A stretch of DNA of 64,000 nt from positions 7,054,668 through 7,118,667 of the forward strand of contig CM030834.1 of the NCBI GenBank assembly GCA_018105865.1. The letters are read 5' to 3'. The position numbers and the translations under genes were made by a program. The stretch is from Metaphire vulgaris. Its lineage: Eukaryota; Annelida; Clitellata; Crassiclitellata; Megascolecidae. A model generated the notes under the pieces. That model had not been told where the DNA came from. It ran no database searches and saw only the letters and a program-made list of their open reading frames with translations. Positions 45,361-56,269 of this stretch are shown piece after piece; position 1 is the stretch's first letter; each line of letters opens with the position of its first letter.

Positions 45361-46079
45361 CGCTCATTGTGCTATTTATCTACGTTTATGAAAGAAATAA
45401 TATTTAATAAATTATAAAATGTTAAACATTTGCAGGATAATGAAGGCAGTTTTAAAACATTTCACAACGGCTTATTATATGATTGTTTGCAACGGATCAA
45501 ACGGATATTGAGTGAGCAGTAACAAAGATGAATGTAAACAGTAATTAAAAAGTCGGAAATAAATTCCAAACAGATAAGAGCATTCTCAGAACTCACCGAT
45601 ATAATCCACTGAATTCGGAACATATAAAGATGTAATACAGCTGGCTAATATAATACGCTGAGCCTGCGCAAATGTGAATTTTACAGTAAAACCTGGTCAC
45701 TTTAATTAATAACTTGAATACTTGAGAGACGATAGTTGATACAGGCTGTCAGGCAACCTGAGGCACTGATGCAGGCTGAGGCAGGCAGGCAGCGTTAAGA
45801 CCGGAAAAAGAAAGACCGGAAAAAAGGCGGAAATCCGAAAGTCACTGCTTCGGAGTGCTTCCAAAGACTCCAAATGTTCGAACTTGAAATTCTGAAGATA
45901 GCATAGAATAAATAATAATGTATTATTTATTATTATTATTATCATTATTATTATCTCAAATCATTTATGGAGTACAAAAATCTGCTAGACAAATACATTT
46001 TCAATCCACTTTTTCAAATTTAAAAATTTTCAAAGAATTTACCAAAAACAGATTCCGCAAAAACACAGGCCAACCAGAC
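45361..46079. other. Intronic, nothing recognised
   Basis: AT-rich intronic sequence without a domain or repeat I can name, apart from short ATT runs near 45915-45955. Confidence 0.5.
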
Positions 46080-46638
46080 GAGGCCAAAACACCAGAACTG
46101 GTTGGACAAAACCAGCACTGGCAATGCTGGTCGCACAGTTCCAAAACGTTCGGCAAACCGTGACCTATAGTACTTTTCAAAGTTAATTTTATTTCGTAAT
46201 AACGCAAGGAAAGCGTATTCCGACCATTTTGCTCTGAAACTCCAATAACAATAGGTTTTGTTGTTGCGATAAACCCTAACGGTTAAGCGATTTTGGCATA
46301 CTCATAGGACTTTTAAGACCCGTAACTAAGGTGTGTTCATGACAAAATTTTAAGAAAGATAATTTTCAAGAAATTTCAATATCCATTTCTCTCCTTTTGT
46401 CTTAGCCTATTTGGCAAATATGTGAATAATTCTGTCTAATATATTTGCCATATTTACCTTTCGAATTGAATCAGGGCTTTTGTTTTGCCATTCACTCAAA
46501 ACTCAGAAGATTCTTTTCAACTAACGTTCGCCAGATGGCCAACTGCATTTTAAAAATATTACATCCTATGATTAGGATCGCGGCACTTTACAAAACCACT
46601 GAAATGGGCCGCAGTTCCAAACTGTTCGGGAAACCCTG
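46080..46638 (-). mobile_element. CAGGGTTTCCC-family hAT copy
   Basis: Reverse complement of about 31370-31880. It ends TTCGGGAAACCCTG at 46638. Shared block: CAACTAACGTTCGCCAGATGG. Confidence 0.75.
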
Positions 46639-46649
46639 CTCCAGCCTGG

Positions 46650-46964
46650 TTAGAGGGCAAGAGTCATATAGATAGAGAATAGGTGCCAGTGCCACATTGT
46701 TTGAGCGTCACCGCAGGGGCACAGGTTCGAGTCAGTTAGTCCCCAGTTCTGATGACAGTATTTGCAGCGTCCCTGTCCAGTTCGAAGACGGTCTAACAGA
46801 CACCACAGGTGACGAGGCAGCGTGTCGATGAAGCAACTGAAGCCCAGTTGTAACGGAACACCATTCATAAAATGCCACTTAGGCCTACAACGAATTCTCA
46901 TTGTGATCTTGACTTCGTCATCTTCAGTTATGATAAAACAAAATGGTCTCCGGTAGGGGAACAT
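46650..46964 (-). pseudogene. Non-LTR retroelement C-terminal zinc-knuckle fragment
   Basis: The minus strand reads LPRHLWCLLDRLRTGQGRC, then NWGLTDSNLCPCGDAQTMWH. This is the RLRTGQGRC...W.....C.CG..QTMxH tail found downstream of the RT in Jockey-related elements. Only this tail is present. Confidence 0.8.
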
Positions 46965-47458
46965 AGCATTGCAGCATATGATGCTGTTGGATCATTATAT
47001 TTGGACAGATATTTGGCTCTTTATTCTGTTTTCAGACCCTTCCTTTTGTATTTAAGACTCTTATAAATGTTTTAAGTTCTTAATTTAAGCATCTGGAGAT
47101 CAGACCAAAACTTCACCAAATCATGAAGTCGATTGGTCCGGATGTAGGTAGACTTGAGAACAAGCATTTGAGTATTTGAGTTGTGTAGGTGGCAAACTTA
47201 GTTTTATCTAACATTTGCAAAGCAAGTTCAGTTTCTGAAAGTCGAAAATTAGCGACTTGTCGATTGCCATGTAGGCTGTTTATTCATCATGGTCACTGTC
47301 CACTGTGCTCCTTTTCAGTGATACATTGGTCGTCGTCTTGTGATGCAGTCTATTGCAGTCTATTAAACGACAGCTCAGCGATCAGTTCGGGTTCTGTCTT
47401 TTGAATTATAAACAGAGAATTATTTCTTCATAATTATTATCGTTTTCTTCTGAATTAG

Positions 47459-47530
47459 AATCTGAAGAGTCTGACGGAGACAGCTGGGCAGTGGAACACA
47501 CAACCGGCAGCGATAGTGAAGTCCTGTTTG
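47459..47530 (+). CDS. Acidic stalk exon of the lectin receptor
   Basis: Fourth recognised exon, 72 nt, phase 1 to phase 1. The acceptor is TCTTCTGAATTAG|AA and the donor CTGTTTG|GTAAGG. It encodes SEESDGDSWAVEHTTGSDSE followed by VLF. The Ser/Asp/Glu-rich linker joins the Sushi domain to the membrane segment. Domain-free as expected for a stalk. I support it by splice sites, phase fit on both sides and position rather than homology. Confidence 0.72.
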
Positions 47531-47922
47531 GTAAGGGTTTTGGGATTCCTTTTTGTTGCGCATAGATAGAATAGTATATGCGGCTCTAATCGCGTTTACA
47601 CTGCATGCAGGGTCCCCAATGGCATAAATTTTAAAAGAACGTAGGGCGAAGATCAACTGAATTTCGTCGATCTAACACCGATATGAACAGTAGGCCTATA
47701 TTCTGACATCAACAAGAAGCGAAGGTTAATCTGATTGGCGACAAACGCGCCTTCCAGCGCAGCGCCCATGAATAACTAAAGCACCATTTCGCATTCCTCA
47801 AAATTCTCCGCAAACACAATTAAAGAACAAAAGTAAAGTGGTAAAAAAACGAAGAGCAACGGCTGATCGGATTCCAGAACTTCGAACGACGATAAGCTGG
47901 TTAAGAGAAAGGAGGCGCTCTT

Positions 47923-47972
47923 GCGTCGCCGTGTGCCAGGTCCAAGCGCCCTCCTCCACCCACAGGTAAATT
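47923..47972 (+). repeat. 50-bp copy of part of the receptor's last exon, in intron
   Basis: It matches 50178-50227 with three differences, all A/G. In the same frame it would read SPCARSKRPPPPTG against SPCARSKHPPPPTG in the gene. The copy continues into GTAAAT, a good splice donor, where the gene has GTGAAT. No open upstream portion with a usable acceptor was found. Confidence 0.85.
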
Positions 47973-48169
47973 GCAATTTATGAAAAAAACATAGGACGAA
48001 ACAAAAGCAACAGCACGGCGACAATGACATCCAAGAAACCCTGAAATACAGGCAGTATAGTAGGCCCCTATTCTTCAGCAATTAAAATATAAAATAAAAT
48101 ATAAAATATTCTCAACATTGGGGCGAGGCAGTAAATTTTTAAAAAATAAATGTTGCGTCTGCAGCAGCT

Positions 48170-48172
<3 letters not shown>

Positions 48173-48228
<56 letters not shown>
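48173..48228 (+). repeat. CT microsatellite
   Basis: Intronic (TC)n. Confidence 0.95.
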
Positions 48229-48231
<3 letters not shown>

Positions 48232-48845
48232 ACATTAAGGGAAATTGGTCATTTGCGTTTGTCTGAGAAGAGAACTTGACTTGGTGTTCACGGTCTAATG
48301 AATGACATTCACACACGCACGCGCACACACACACTTTTCTAGCTGATACCTTCACGGGTGATGGGACAAATGGGTCGCCGATGCTTGATGGATCACGTGA
48401 GTCATCATCCGGTCATGGATCGATGGACCCATCGGAATTTTTAGAATTACGGGTGAAGTTATGCGATGCATGAAATGTCAGACTCACGTTCATTGACAAA
48501 GAAATATTTCCTATACGCAATTTTTGTCTCTGCTAACTACTCTACGATAATGACACCGTTTTTTGATTGGGTAGCATTGATAATATGTTCGATCGGTGTT
48601 CAACATTAGTTTTAACATGGCTTAACGACTTAGAAAAGATAAAAGATACATTTAAATGTACAGGACCCATGGTCATTGGTCACATTGGTCAAGAGTTCAG
48701 CGGGTCACATGCGTCAGTGGTCATTTTGCCATTTTGCCTGACATTATGCCATCTCAATAAGTAAAATGATGATCCGAAAATCCGATTTAACTCATTTTAT
48801 TAGCGAGATTGATGAGCAGTATCTTAGACAACGGTATATATATAG

Positions 48846-48846
48846 G

Positions 48847-48909
<63 letters not shown>
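48846..48909. repeat. AT microsatellite
   Basis: Intronic (AT)n, bordered by ATAGGCCCTATAT. Confidence 0.95.
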
Positions 48910-48912
<3 letters not shown>

Positions 48913-49139
48913 GTTTGAATACTCTAATAATTAACTACTTTTTCTCTTCTGTAAGATTCACGTTGCATTTTATAGCATCTCGGACATAGCGTATAGCAGC
49001 TTAGGGTGGATGAGGCTAAATTAGCGTATTCAGCCCAATTGGTAATGCAGCTGTGGGAATATTATAGGCGCTCGCTTAGCGGCTGAAATATTGCTCGTTG
49101 AATACACAATGGTTTCATCGTCGTCGTCGTTGTTCGTAG

Positions 49140-49227
49140 GCGTTCTGGTGATCGTTTCCCTCGGAGTCGTTGTCGGAGTCATCGTCGGTGTCGTCCTACT
49201 CACATCGGTCTTGCTCTATCAGAAAAG
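49140..49227 (+). CDS. Transmembrane exon of the lectin receptor
   Basis: Fifth recognised exon, 88 nt. The acceptor is TTGTTCGTAG|GC (phase 1) and the donor CAGAAAAG|GTAAGA (phase 2). With the G carried from the stalk exon it encodes GVLVIVSLGVVVGVIVGVVL and then LTSVLLYQKR. This is one hydrophobic helix of about 25 residues followed by a basic stop-transfer, so a type I orientation with the lectin, CUB and Sushi domains outside. Confidence 0.88.
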
Positions 49228-49340
49228 GTAAGACGAAGACATCGATCGTCGACCGTCTCCGTGGAGTCGACAGTTATCCGTTGCTCGCCATCTCTCCTCA
49301 CTTTGCCTCGTCCGCCGCACAACGCAACGAAACAACCCTC

Positions 49341-49344
49341 CCCC

Positions 49345-49387
<43 letters not shown>

Positions 49388-49481
49388 ATAACCCGACAGC
49401 GTATTGACAAGAAGAAGAAGAAGAAGAAGAAGAAGAAGAAGAAGAAGAAGAAGAAGAAGAAGAAGAAGAAGAAGACGACGA
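49341..49481 (+). repeat. CCG and AAG microsatellites
   Basis: (CCG)n at 49341-49387 and (AAG)n at 49411-49481, in the last intron. Confidence 0.95.
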
Positions 49482-49512
49482 CGACGAGAAGCGCATTCAG
49501 ACATATCCGTTA

Positions 49513-49649
49513 GGGCTCATCCATATAGTACGTACGAACGCAAAAATGCATATTTTCAGCCCCTACCCTCGTTGCACACACCGTACATACGCAAAATTTC
49601 CAAAATCCAACCCCCTCCTCTCAATACGTACGTACTCTGCGGATGAAAC
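49513..49649. mobile_element. Short MITE-like inverted repeat, GGGCTCATCCATATAG
   Basis: The ends GGGCTCATCCATATAGTACG and CGTACTCTGCGGATGA are imperfect inverted repeats that carry CGTACG. Similar in style to the GGGGCYGTCC elements. The target duplication is unclear. Confidence 0.5.
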
Positions 49650-50050
49650 ATTATTGTAAATAGCCTACTGCAGTTGAGTGTGTGAAGCAGAAGTACAGAA
49701 GGGCGTTTCAAGGCTTTGCTTCAGTCGAGGGTTGCAATTCTAGCAACGACAGTTGCTGATTGATAACTTTGATAAGTATTCCATCGGAGTAAAAATGTTT
49801 TATTCGATATTCTTTCTGCATGCGCTCGTAAATGCCTTAACCTAAAATGGGTTTTGCTCTATGATGCGTCATTAAGTTGACAGTGACGCCTCTACTCTCA
49901 ATAACCCCATTTTAAGGCCATGCGTCTAGACTGATCTCGTTCGTTCGTGTATATTGCAGTATATTGTATAATGTTTGATGCGCGAAGCACGTCTGATGGT
50001 TGCATAACAACCGGGCGTCGCTTGCTGTTGTCTTGTTGCTGATGTTGCAG

Positions 50051-50807
50051 ATATCGACAGAGAAAGATCCGCTGTCGTTTTACTTACACCACAAAACAGG
50101 ACCTAGGATCGACCGTCTCCGAATATCCGAACCTGATCGAGGCCGCCAGCAGCACCGGCGCCAACTACGGCCGAGACGCGTCGCCGTGTGCCAGGTCCAA
50201 GCACCCTCCTCCGCCCACAGGTGAATTTACCTCGTGCGCAGGTATCACAGGTACTCGCTGCGGAAGCGACAAAATGTCGGTTCCGTGCATCGGATTCTCG
50301 GAGGAGAAGCCAGTCGACTGGGAAATTGTGACCGATTCCGACCAGAACAAGGTCACGTCGTGCACTAGCATCACTGGCGAAACGACGGCCGACTGCTGCT
50401 CTTCGGAGGGCTGCTGTTGCGCCCAGCAGACGCGGTGCTTGCGGGAGGAAAGTGGGGGTGGCAGCCCCCTGAACGGTCACCGACATAAAGCCAACATGTG
50501 TGACGTCATCGTCACTGGAAGAGCGCTCGACACCTGCAGAAAAACGACCTGCAAAGCACACCTGGAGTGTGACGTCCAAGAAAGAAACACCGGACCCGGC
50601 GACTGGCTGAAATTGAGGTCGAGTCGGACAAAGAGGGGATCCACCGCCGAAATAGCCCCCTATTATTTTCAGCTGGACCCGTCGCCGTCGTTTTCGTCAC
50701 CCTCTGACCACCGTCGAACCCCCGCTACGCACGGCGGCAGAGTTTATCGCGCTGGGACGAAGCCGTTCCTGGAAAGAACTCCGTACTTAAGAGACGAAAA
50801 ACAGTGA
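50051..50807 (+). CDS. Cytoplasmic tail exon of the lectin receptor, with stop
   Basis: Terminal exon. The acceptor TGATGTTGCAG|A completes the split AGA codon (phase 2). It stays open for 251 codons to TGA at 50805-50807. The tail starts YRQRKIRCRFTYTTKQDLGS and contains SEYPNL (a YxxL/YxxPhi-type sorting or phosphotyrosine motif), NYGRD, a proline run PPPPTG and a cysteine cluster DCCSSEGCCCAQQTRC that could be palmitoylated. No kinase, death or TIR domain is visible. GTGAAT at 50223 could act as an internal donor but the frame runs straight through, so I keep one exon. A possible AATAAA signal lies at 51355. Confidence 0.85.
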
Positions 50808-51756
50808 ACGCCATTGGAATAACTCTATTAATAGCCATCGTTCGCAAAAAGTCAATTTTCAATTCAATGTCCTCAAATGTCGATGCGTAGGTCTATATAA
50901 GCCTTAGGTTAGTAAAAAAATTCAACGAATTTATATAGCGCGACTGATCTTATAGTAGGCCTATTCTTTTCTGACTGAAATTTGAGACAGAATTTCAAGA
51001 TCACGAAAAACGATTTCATAGCAAGTCGACGACCAGAACGCAACACTTCCATGACAAAGATCTTTAAGGAAAGGAACTCAACCGGTCGAGCGCGTTTAGT
51101 GACATTTAGTCATGAATATTCAGATTCCGATTTTTCTAGAGCTATGGGGATTTCTACAGCTCAGACATTTTTTAATCCTCTCGGTTTAATCTATGATTTT
51201 GAACGCGGAATCTATACTCTGACCTCAGAAGTTCAATGCATGAATATAACAGGCAAGCATTTCAACGCCACCAGAATTAAGTTTCACGTGAAGTGTCTGG
51301 TATTACTCTGGCACTGATAAAATCGCTAGCAGCAACATCGATGGTTGGACCCAAAATAAACCCCCTTTGGGAAGAATGGTCTGTTTAACATCTGATTCCC
51401 TGCCCCTCTCGAAGGCTAAAGTTGCTAAACGACCACCTTTCTGTCGTGTTAAAAATAGCGTTCATAATAGTTATATAGGCTAAATTCCTCTCGTGCGTGA
51501 CTTTGCAGGAGGAGCAGTTAATGTTATGGCGTCTCTTCTCTGCCGACGAAGACCCTTCCACCATTGACTGACATCTGGAGATCAGTCACTGAACTTGCAG
51601 AGCAGAGAGTTCGATTGATGGAGTTCCTCGGAATAAGCAAAACTTGCTTTCAACAGTCCCTAATGAATTCTGAAAAAGGTCACCTTAGACGTCAGTGAAT
51701 CGAATCATCAAGTTTGTCTAGACGCATCCAACGGGTGGCAAGAACTAAGTCAGTTC

Positions 51757-51767
51757 ACACACACACA

Positions 51768-51861
<94 letters not shown>

Positions 51862-51947
51862 TATATAGACACACACACACATACACACATACATATATAT
51901 ATATACAGTTATACACATATAGACACACACATATATAGACACACATA

Positions 51948-51979
<32 letters not shown>

Positions 51980-52082
51980 TATATATATAAATATAAACAC
52001 ACATATATATAGACATATATATATATACACAAACACATATATATACATATATACACATATATGTAATTACAAACACGCATAT
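51757..52082. repeat. CA/TA compound microsatellite
   Basis: (CA)n to 51828, then interleaved (TA)n and (CA)n blocks. Confidence 0.95.
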
Positions 52083-52335
52083 ATTTGTATCGATATTAAG
52101 TGGCTAAGTATAGGATTAGGGCGTTGAATGATGAAATTGAATTTGAACAGGTTAGGTCTATAAATAGATACGCTGAAACTCAAGAGACGGAACAACATGA
52201 CGACCAAAACCAAAGACCTTGAATTTTTTCTAAATAAATTTGAACCGTTTCAAATGTCTCGCCAGAGCTAAGTGCAATGCAAAAATTATACACGACTGCA
52301 CGCACGCATACACACACGCGCGCGCTCTCTCTCGC

Positions 52336-52338
52336 ACG

Positions 52339-52414
<76 letters not shown>

Positions 52415-52481
52415 GACAGACAGACAGACAGACAGAGACAGAGACAGAGAGGGACAGAGACAGAGACAGAGACAGATAGAG
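52336..52481 (+). repeat. CA, GA and GACA microsatellite
   Basis: (CA)n, (GA)n, (GACA)n, then GACAGA units. A B-box-like GGTTCGAATCC occurs 50 bp downstream (about 52521) without a convincing A box. Confidence 0.93.
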
Positions 52482-52920
52482 AGAAGCGTTAAGCGGAAAT
52501 TGTCATCTGCAAATCTTCTGGTTCGAATCCAATCATTTGCTTAACTTGCCATTACTTTCAGTAACTTGCCATTTAGGCATTATCACCGTCCCTTGAAATA
52601 AACATCTTCTCAAAATAGTTTCATTAATTCCCAAAGTTTCTGTAAAATGCAAGGACGCAACGACGTATATATAGGTGGCCACTTTTGACACAAAGCAGCT
52701 TATGTGAAAAAGTCGCCGTCAAAAACCACAAGTGACTCCAGACACGGTCTTGAGGATTAGTCGCTCCTCCAAATGCACCGTTCAGTCAAAAAAATATTAG
52801 GAGAGACGCTTGTTTGCTCACAAATAGGCCTATTATGCTAAACAGAGGCTATGGCGTTTTATTCTCCTTATAAAAACATTTGACTTTTCTGACGCAACTG
52901 TCATATAGTTAATGTGATAC

Positions 52921-53056
52921 CAGAGACATTTAAATCATATTTTATTGGGAACGGGTCTGGGTCTGTCTGTGAAGCACCGAAGCGCGTCTGAGCATTGGGT
53001 CCCTTGAATCCAACCAAGGTGCGGTCTTTCGACCAACCCACTGAGTCACGACTCAA
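52921..53056 (-). repeat. tRNA-derived SINE candidate
   Basis: On the minus strand TGACTCAGTGGGTTGGTCG resembles a tRNA A box. TTGGATTCAAGGGACCC about 30 nt on resembles a B box. The tail ends near CAATAAAATATGATTTAAAT. Not clearly the same family as 40861-41003. Confidence 0.5.
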
Positions 53057-53190
53057 AGAGACGGAGGCACTCGGGGTGACTGGTCGACCGGAGGGCTAGG
53101 TGTTGAGAGGTCGAGGGTTTTAACGGCCTTTTATGTACTCCTCTGACACTGACGGTTAAAATGTCACAATCCTTAAAAACAAGCCCTCAG

Positions 53191-53192
<2 letters not shown>

Positions 53193-53238
<46 letters not shown>

Positions 53239-53701
53239 TATACAGTATATACAGTATATACAGTATATACAGTATATACAGTATATACAGTATATACAGT
53301 ATATACAGTATATATAGTATATATATATATATTCTTAACTTAATATCTCCGAACATTTTTTCATAAGTTCTCCGGGAATGAAGTACCTATATATATTATA
53401 TATATATAATATAATATGATATGATATGATATGATATGATATGATATGATATGATATGATATGATATGATATGATATGATATGATATGATATGATATGAT
53501 ATGATATGATATATGATATATGATATGATATGATATGATATGATATAATATAATATAATATAATATAATATAATATAATATAATATAATATAATATAATA
53601 TAATATAATATAATATATAATAATTATATTATAATATAATATTATATAATATTATATAATATTATATAATAATATTAATATATATAATATTATATAATAA
53701 T

Positions 53702-53770
<69 letters not shown>

Positions 53771-53771
53771 T

Positions 53772-53809
<38 letters not shown>

Positions 53810-53812
53810 GAG
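53193..53812. repeat. Complex AT-rich satellite block
   Basis: (AT)n, about eight units of AGTATATAC, (AT)n, then a long (ATATG)n array from 53412, passing into (ATAAT)n and ending in (AT)n and (GA)n. Confidence 0.95.
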
Positions 53813-55298
53813 GGTTGTTGTTGCAGTTGCATGTTAGGTTAGGTCGTAATGATATCGTTCCTTGTGCTTGTCTAAGATAGCTGTTCAGTTGTGTTCCATT
53901 TTGTGCCATTATAATATATTAGCACAGATATTATAAGGCCTCCTTAGAGCTAGGATCACCACTCCTTAGAGTTAGAGTGTGTGTGCATCAGGCGATGTGT
54001 GTGTGTCGTGCAAAGGTGAAGGCAGGCTCAGAGTCGGATCTTGTTTCTTTTTCAGGTCCATTCCTATCGGCTGTTTGCTTTATGACCCTATAAACATGTA
54101 GGCCTATAGACGGACTGCTTGGCTTTGATAAAACACTCGTTCATACAGACACGCAAGAATACATAAAGAGAGGTGGTGGGGGGGAATTGTAATGCAAAAT
54201 TTTCCGAATTTGTGGTTGAATAGTAATAAAGTCCATAAATTACGTCATGCAGGTTTTCTATTCGACATGTTCGAGTTTCTCGTTCGATTTTCAGCAGCGA
54301 AACATAGAAATATTCAACTTCCGGCAATAATGACGAATGCAAATGAGATTTAAAATTCCATGTACCTAGCATAGCATAATTACTATAAACACCAGTGACA
54401 TCTTCTGTTAGAATAGATCCATCAGAAGAGAAAGTAAAATATCACCGCATTTTACAGTTTTAATGTGTACGGAAAGTGTGACGTCACACTTGATCTTTAC
54501 CCCTTCCCCTGTCACATACTGTCACACTTTCTTAGACCTCCCCTCTCTCGAACGTGACCTACTTTAGACAATAGTTACCTACACTTTAAAAATGTCTTAA
54601 AATAGTGACTAAGTGTCAGATAGCGGTTAGTGGGGGTAATTAGACTGCGTTGCCGGCATAAGTCGTTTTCGTGAAAACCGATTTGTCTGAAGCCTCCCTA
54701 ATCTCTAAGTCACGCTTCGCCCGAAGAGTGAACAATTGTCACGCCTGAGCCACTTCGATGGCAGGACTTCGTCAAAATAGTCACTAAGCATGCATAGACT
54801 ATATACTAAATGAAATCATTTAGGAGTGCATGACTAAGCGTACAATATTTTCTTCCCGGTGACTGAAGAAAGTCAACGGAAGAATGTCGCGGGATTTTCA
54901 GGTAAAAAAATGAACTGGTCTTAATTCGTAATGATCGTTTCAAGCATTTGTTTTCAGTCGGAAGCTTTGTACTTCGAAAGCATATTATCACAATATAAAT
55001 GAATGTATCGTTAATCTGCCGTGGAAACTTAGACGCCGTGCATATTTATAGGGTGAACCTGTTATGGTGCATGAGGTCACGACCTGCTTGGATTAAAGCT
55101 CTCAGAATTCTGCAAGACCATAAATTAGCCTAAATGACCGTGCTCGCAGATATAGATAGTAGCTATTATCCTGTCAACAGGCTATCCGCACAAGGTATCA
55201 TTATAGAATGGCGCTATACAAATTCTGATCTAATCTGAATAACGATTACCTGTTGGTATACTGTATAATATACGATTTCATTATTTGGATCTAAGCGA

Positions 55299-55486
55299 CA
55301 GTGGCGGCTCCACCGGGGGGACAGGGTGGCCCGTGCCCCTATTGACTGCCTGGCCCCCTAGTGGCCCCCTCAGTTGGGACCCTATACTCAATGCTACATG
55401 CATTAAACAACAAATGGTTGGCCCCCATGATTAGAAGTTGTCACCCCAACGCCCCCCCCACTTGCCAAATCCTAGAGCCGCCACTG
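55299..55486 (+). mobile_element. hAT MITE 'CAGTGGCGG' family, copy 3
   Basis: Exact octamer CTAAGCGA on both sides (55291-55298 and 55487-55494). Same core as copy 1. Confidence 0.95.
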
Positions 55487-55494
55487 CTAAGCGA

Positions 55495-55812
55495 CCGGCT
55501 TCGTCTCACTTATCTGGCGTCTTCATCTTTTTGGTTCTGGTCCATATTTTTAAAGTCTCGTCGCTATTATTAAAGCTCTGATGATTTGCTCCGACAGCAA
55601 TTCCTGTTCTTCCTACGCACTCTCCGCTGCACGAATACAATTGCGCACGTTCACAGTGTTCACAGCTGAGGATCAGAACTAGAAAAACAGGAAACGATGT
55701 CTATAATATAATTGATCAATCGAAGACAACAAGGCAAGGGAGAGAAGCGGCCGCAGATTTTCTTGAATATTTTTCTGACTTTGAAGCAGCAGGAGTCAGG
55801 ACGCATCGTCAC
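55495..55812. other. Short spacer
   Basis: No gene or repeat is recognised between two MITE copies. Confidence 0.5.
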
Positions 55813-55993
55813 CAGTGGCGGCTCCACGTGGGGGCCCGGTGACCCGTGCGCCTATTGAATGCCTGCCCCCTCAGTGGACCCCCTGCTGGGACCCTATACT
55901 TACTACTACATATCAATCGACAAATGGTTGGCCCATGCTTAGAAGTTGCCACCCCAACGACCCTTCAATTGCCAAATCCTGGAGCCGCCACTG
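55813..55993 (+). mobile_element. hAT MITE 'CAGTGGCGG' family, copy 4
   Basis: The ends are intact. The flanking octamers ATCGTCAC and TTTCGTGT do not match well, so this is an older or rearranged copy. The core is also more diverged. Confidence 0.88.
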
Positions 55994-56269
55994 TTTCGTG
56001 TTTCTGAAAGAATACGTCCCACACAAAAGGAATCCTGATAAGTACCCTGGACAACAGATTTTTACTAAGGTCATGTAAGTTATCGGTTATCTGATGCCAT
56101 GGCTGCCGTCGTATATCCTTTAAAGAAAGGTGTGGGTTAGGGTGAGGGTTAGGGTTAACCCTGTTGCATGACTAAGTGTCCGGAGAACGTAAACAATTTC
56201 CGGCAAATTAGCGGTTAGGGTTAACCCTAACCCTCATCCTCACTCTCACCCTAACTCTAAGTTAGAGCC

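Larger units (their letters stand above)
50808..55298. other. Intergenic, 3' of the lectin receptor
   Basis: Probable 3' UTR to about 51.36 kb. Then simple repeats (CA/TA 51757-52082; GA/GACA 52336-52481; AT and AGTATATAC 53193-53332; ATATG and ATAAT 53400-53812) and a SINE candidate (52921-53056). No further gene is seen. Confidence 0.6.

Noticed and set aside
50982..51317. 111-residue open frame after the receptor stop codon
   Set aside because: No domain, no splice support, and the position suits the receptor's 3' UTR.
51714..52080. Frames of alternating Thr-His or Cys-Val residues
   Set aside because: Translations of CA and TA microsatellites.
52515..52545. tRNA gene or SINE based on GGTTCGAATCC
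   Set aside because: The B box is perfect but there is no convincing A box or cloverleaf.
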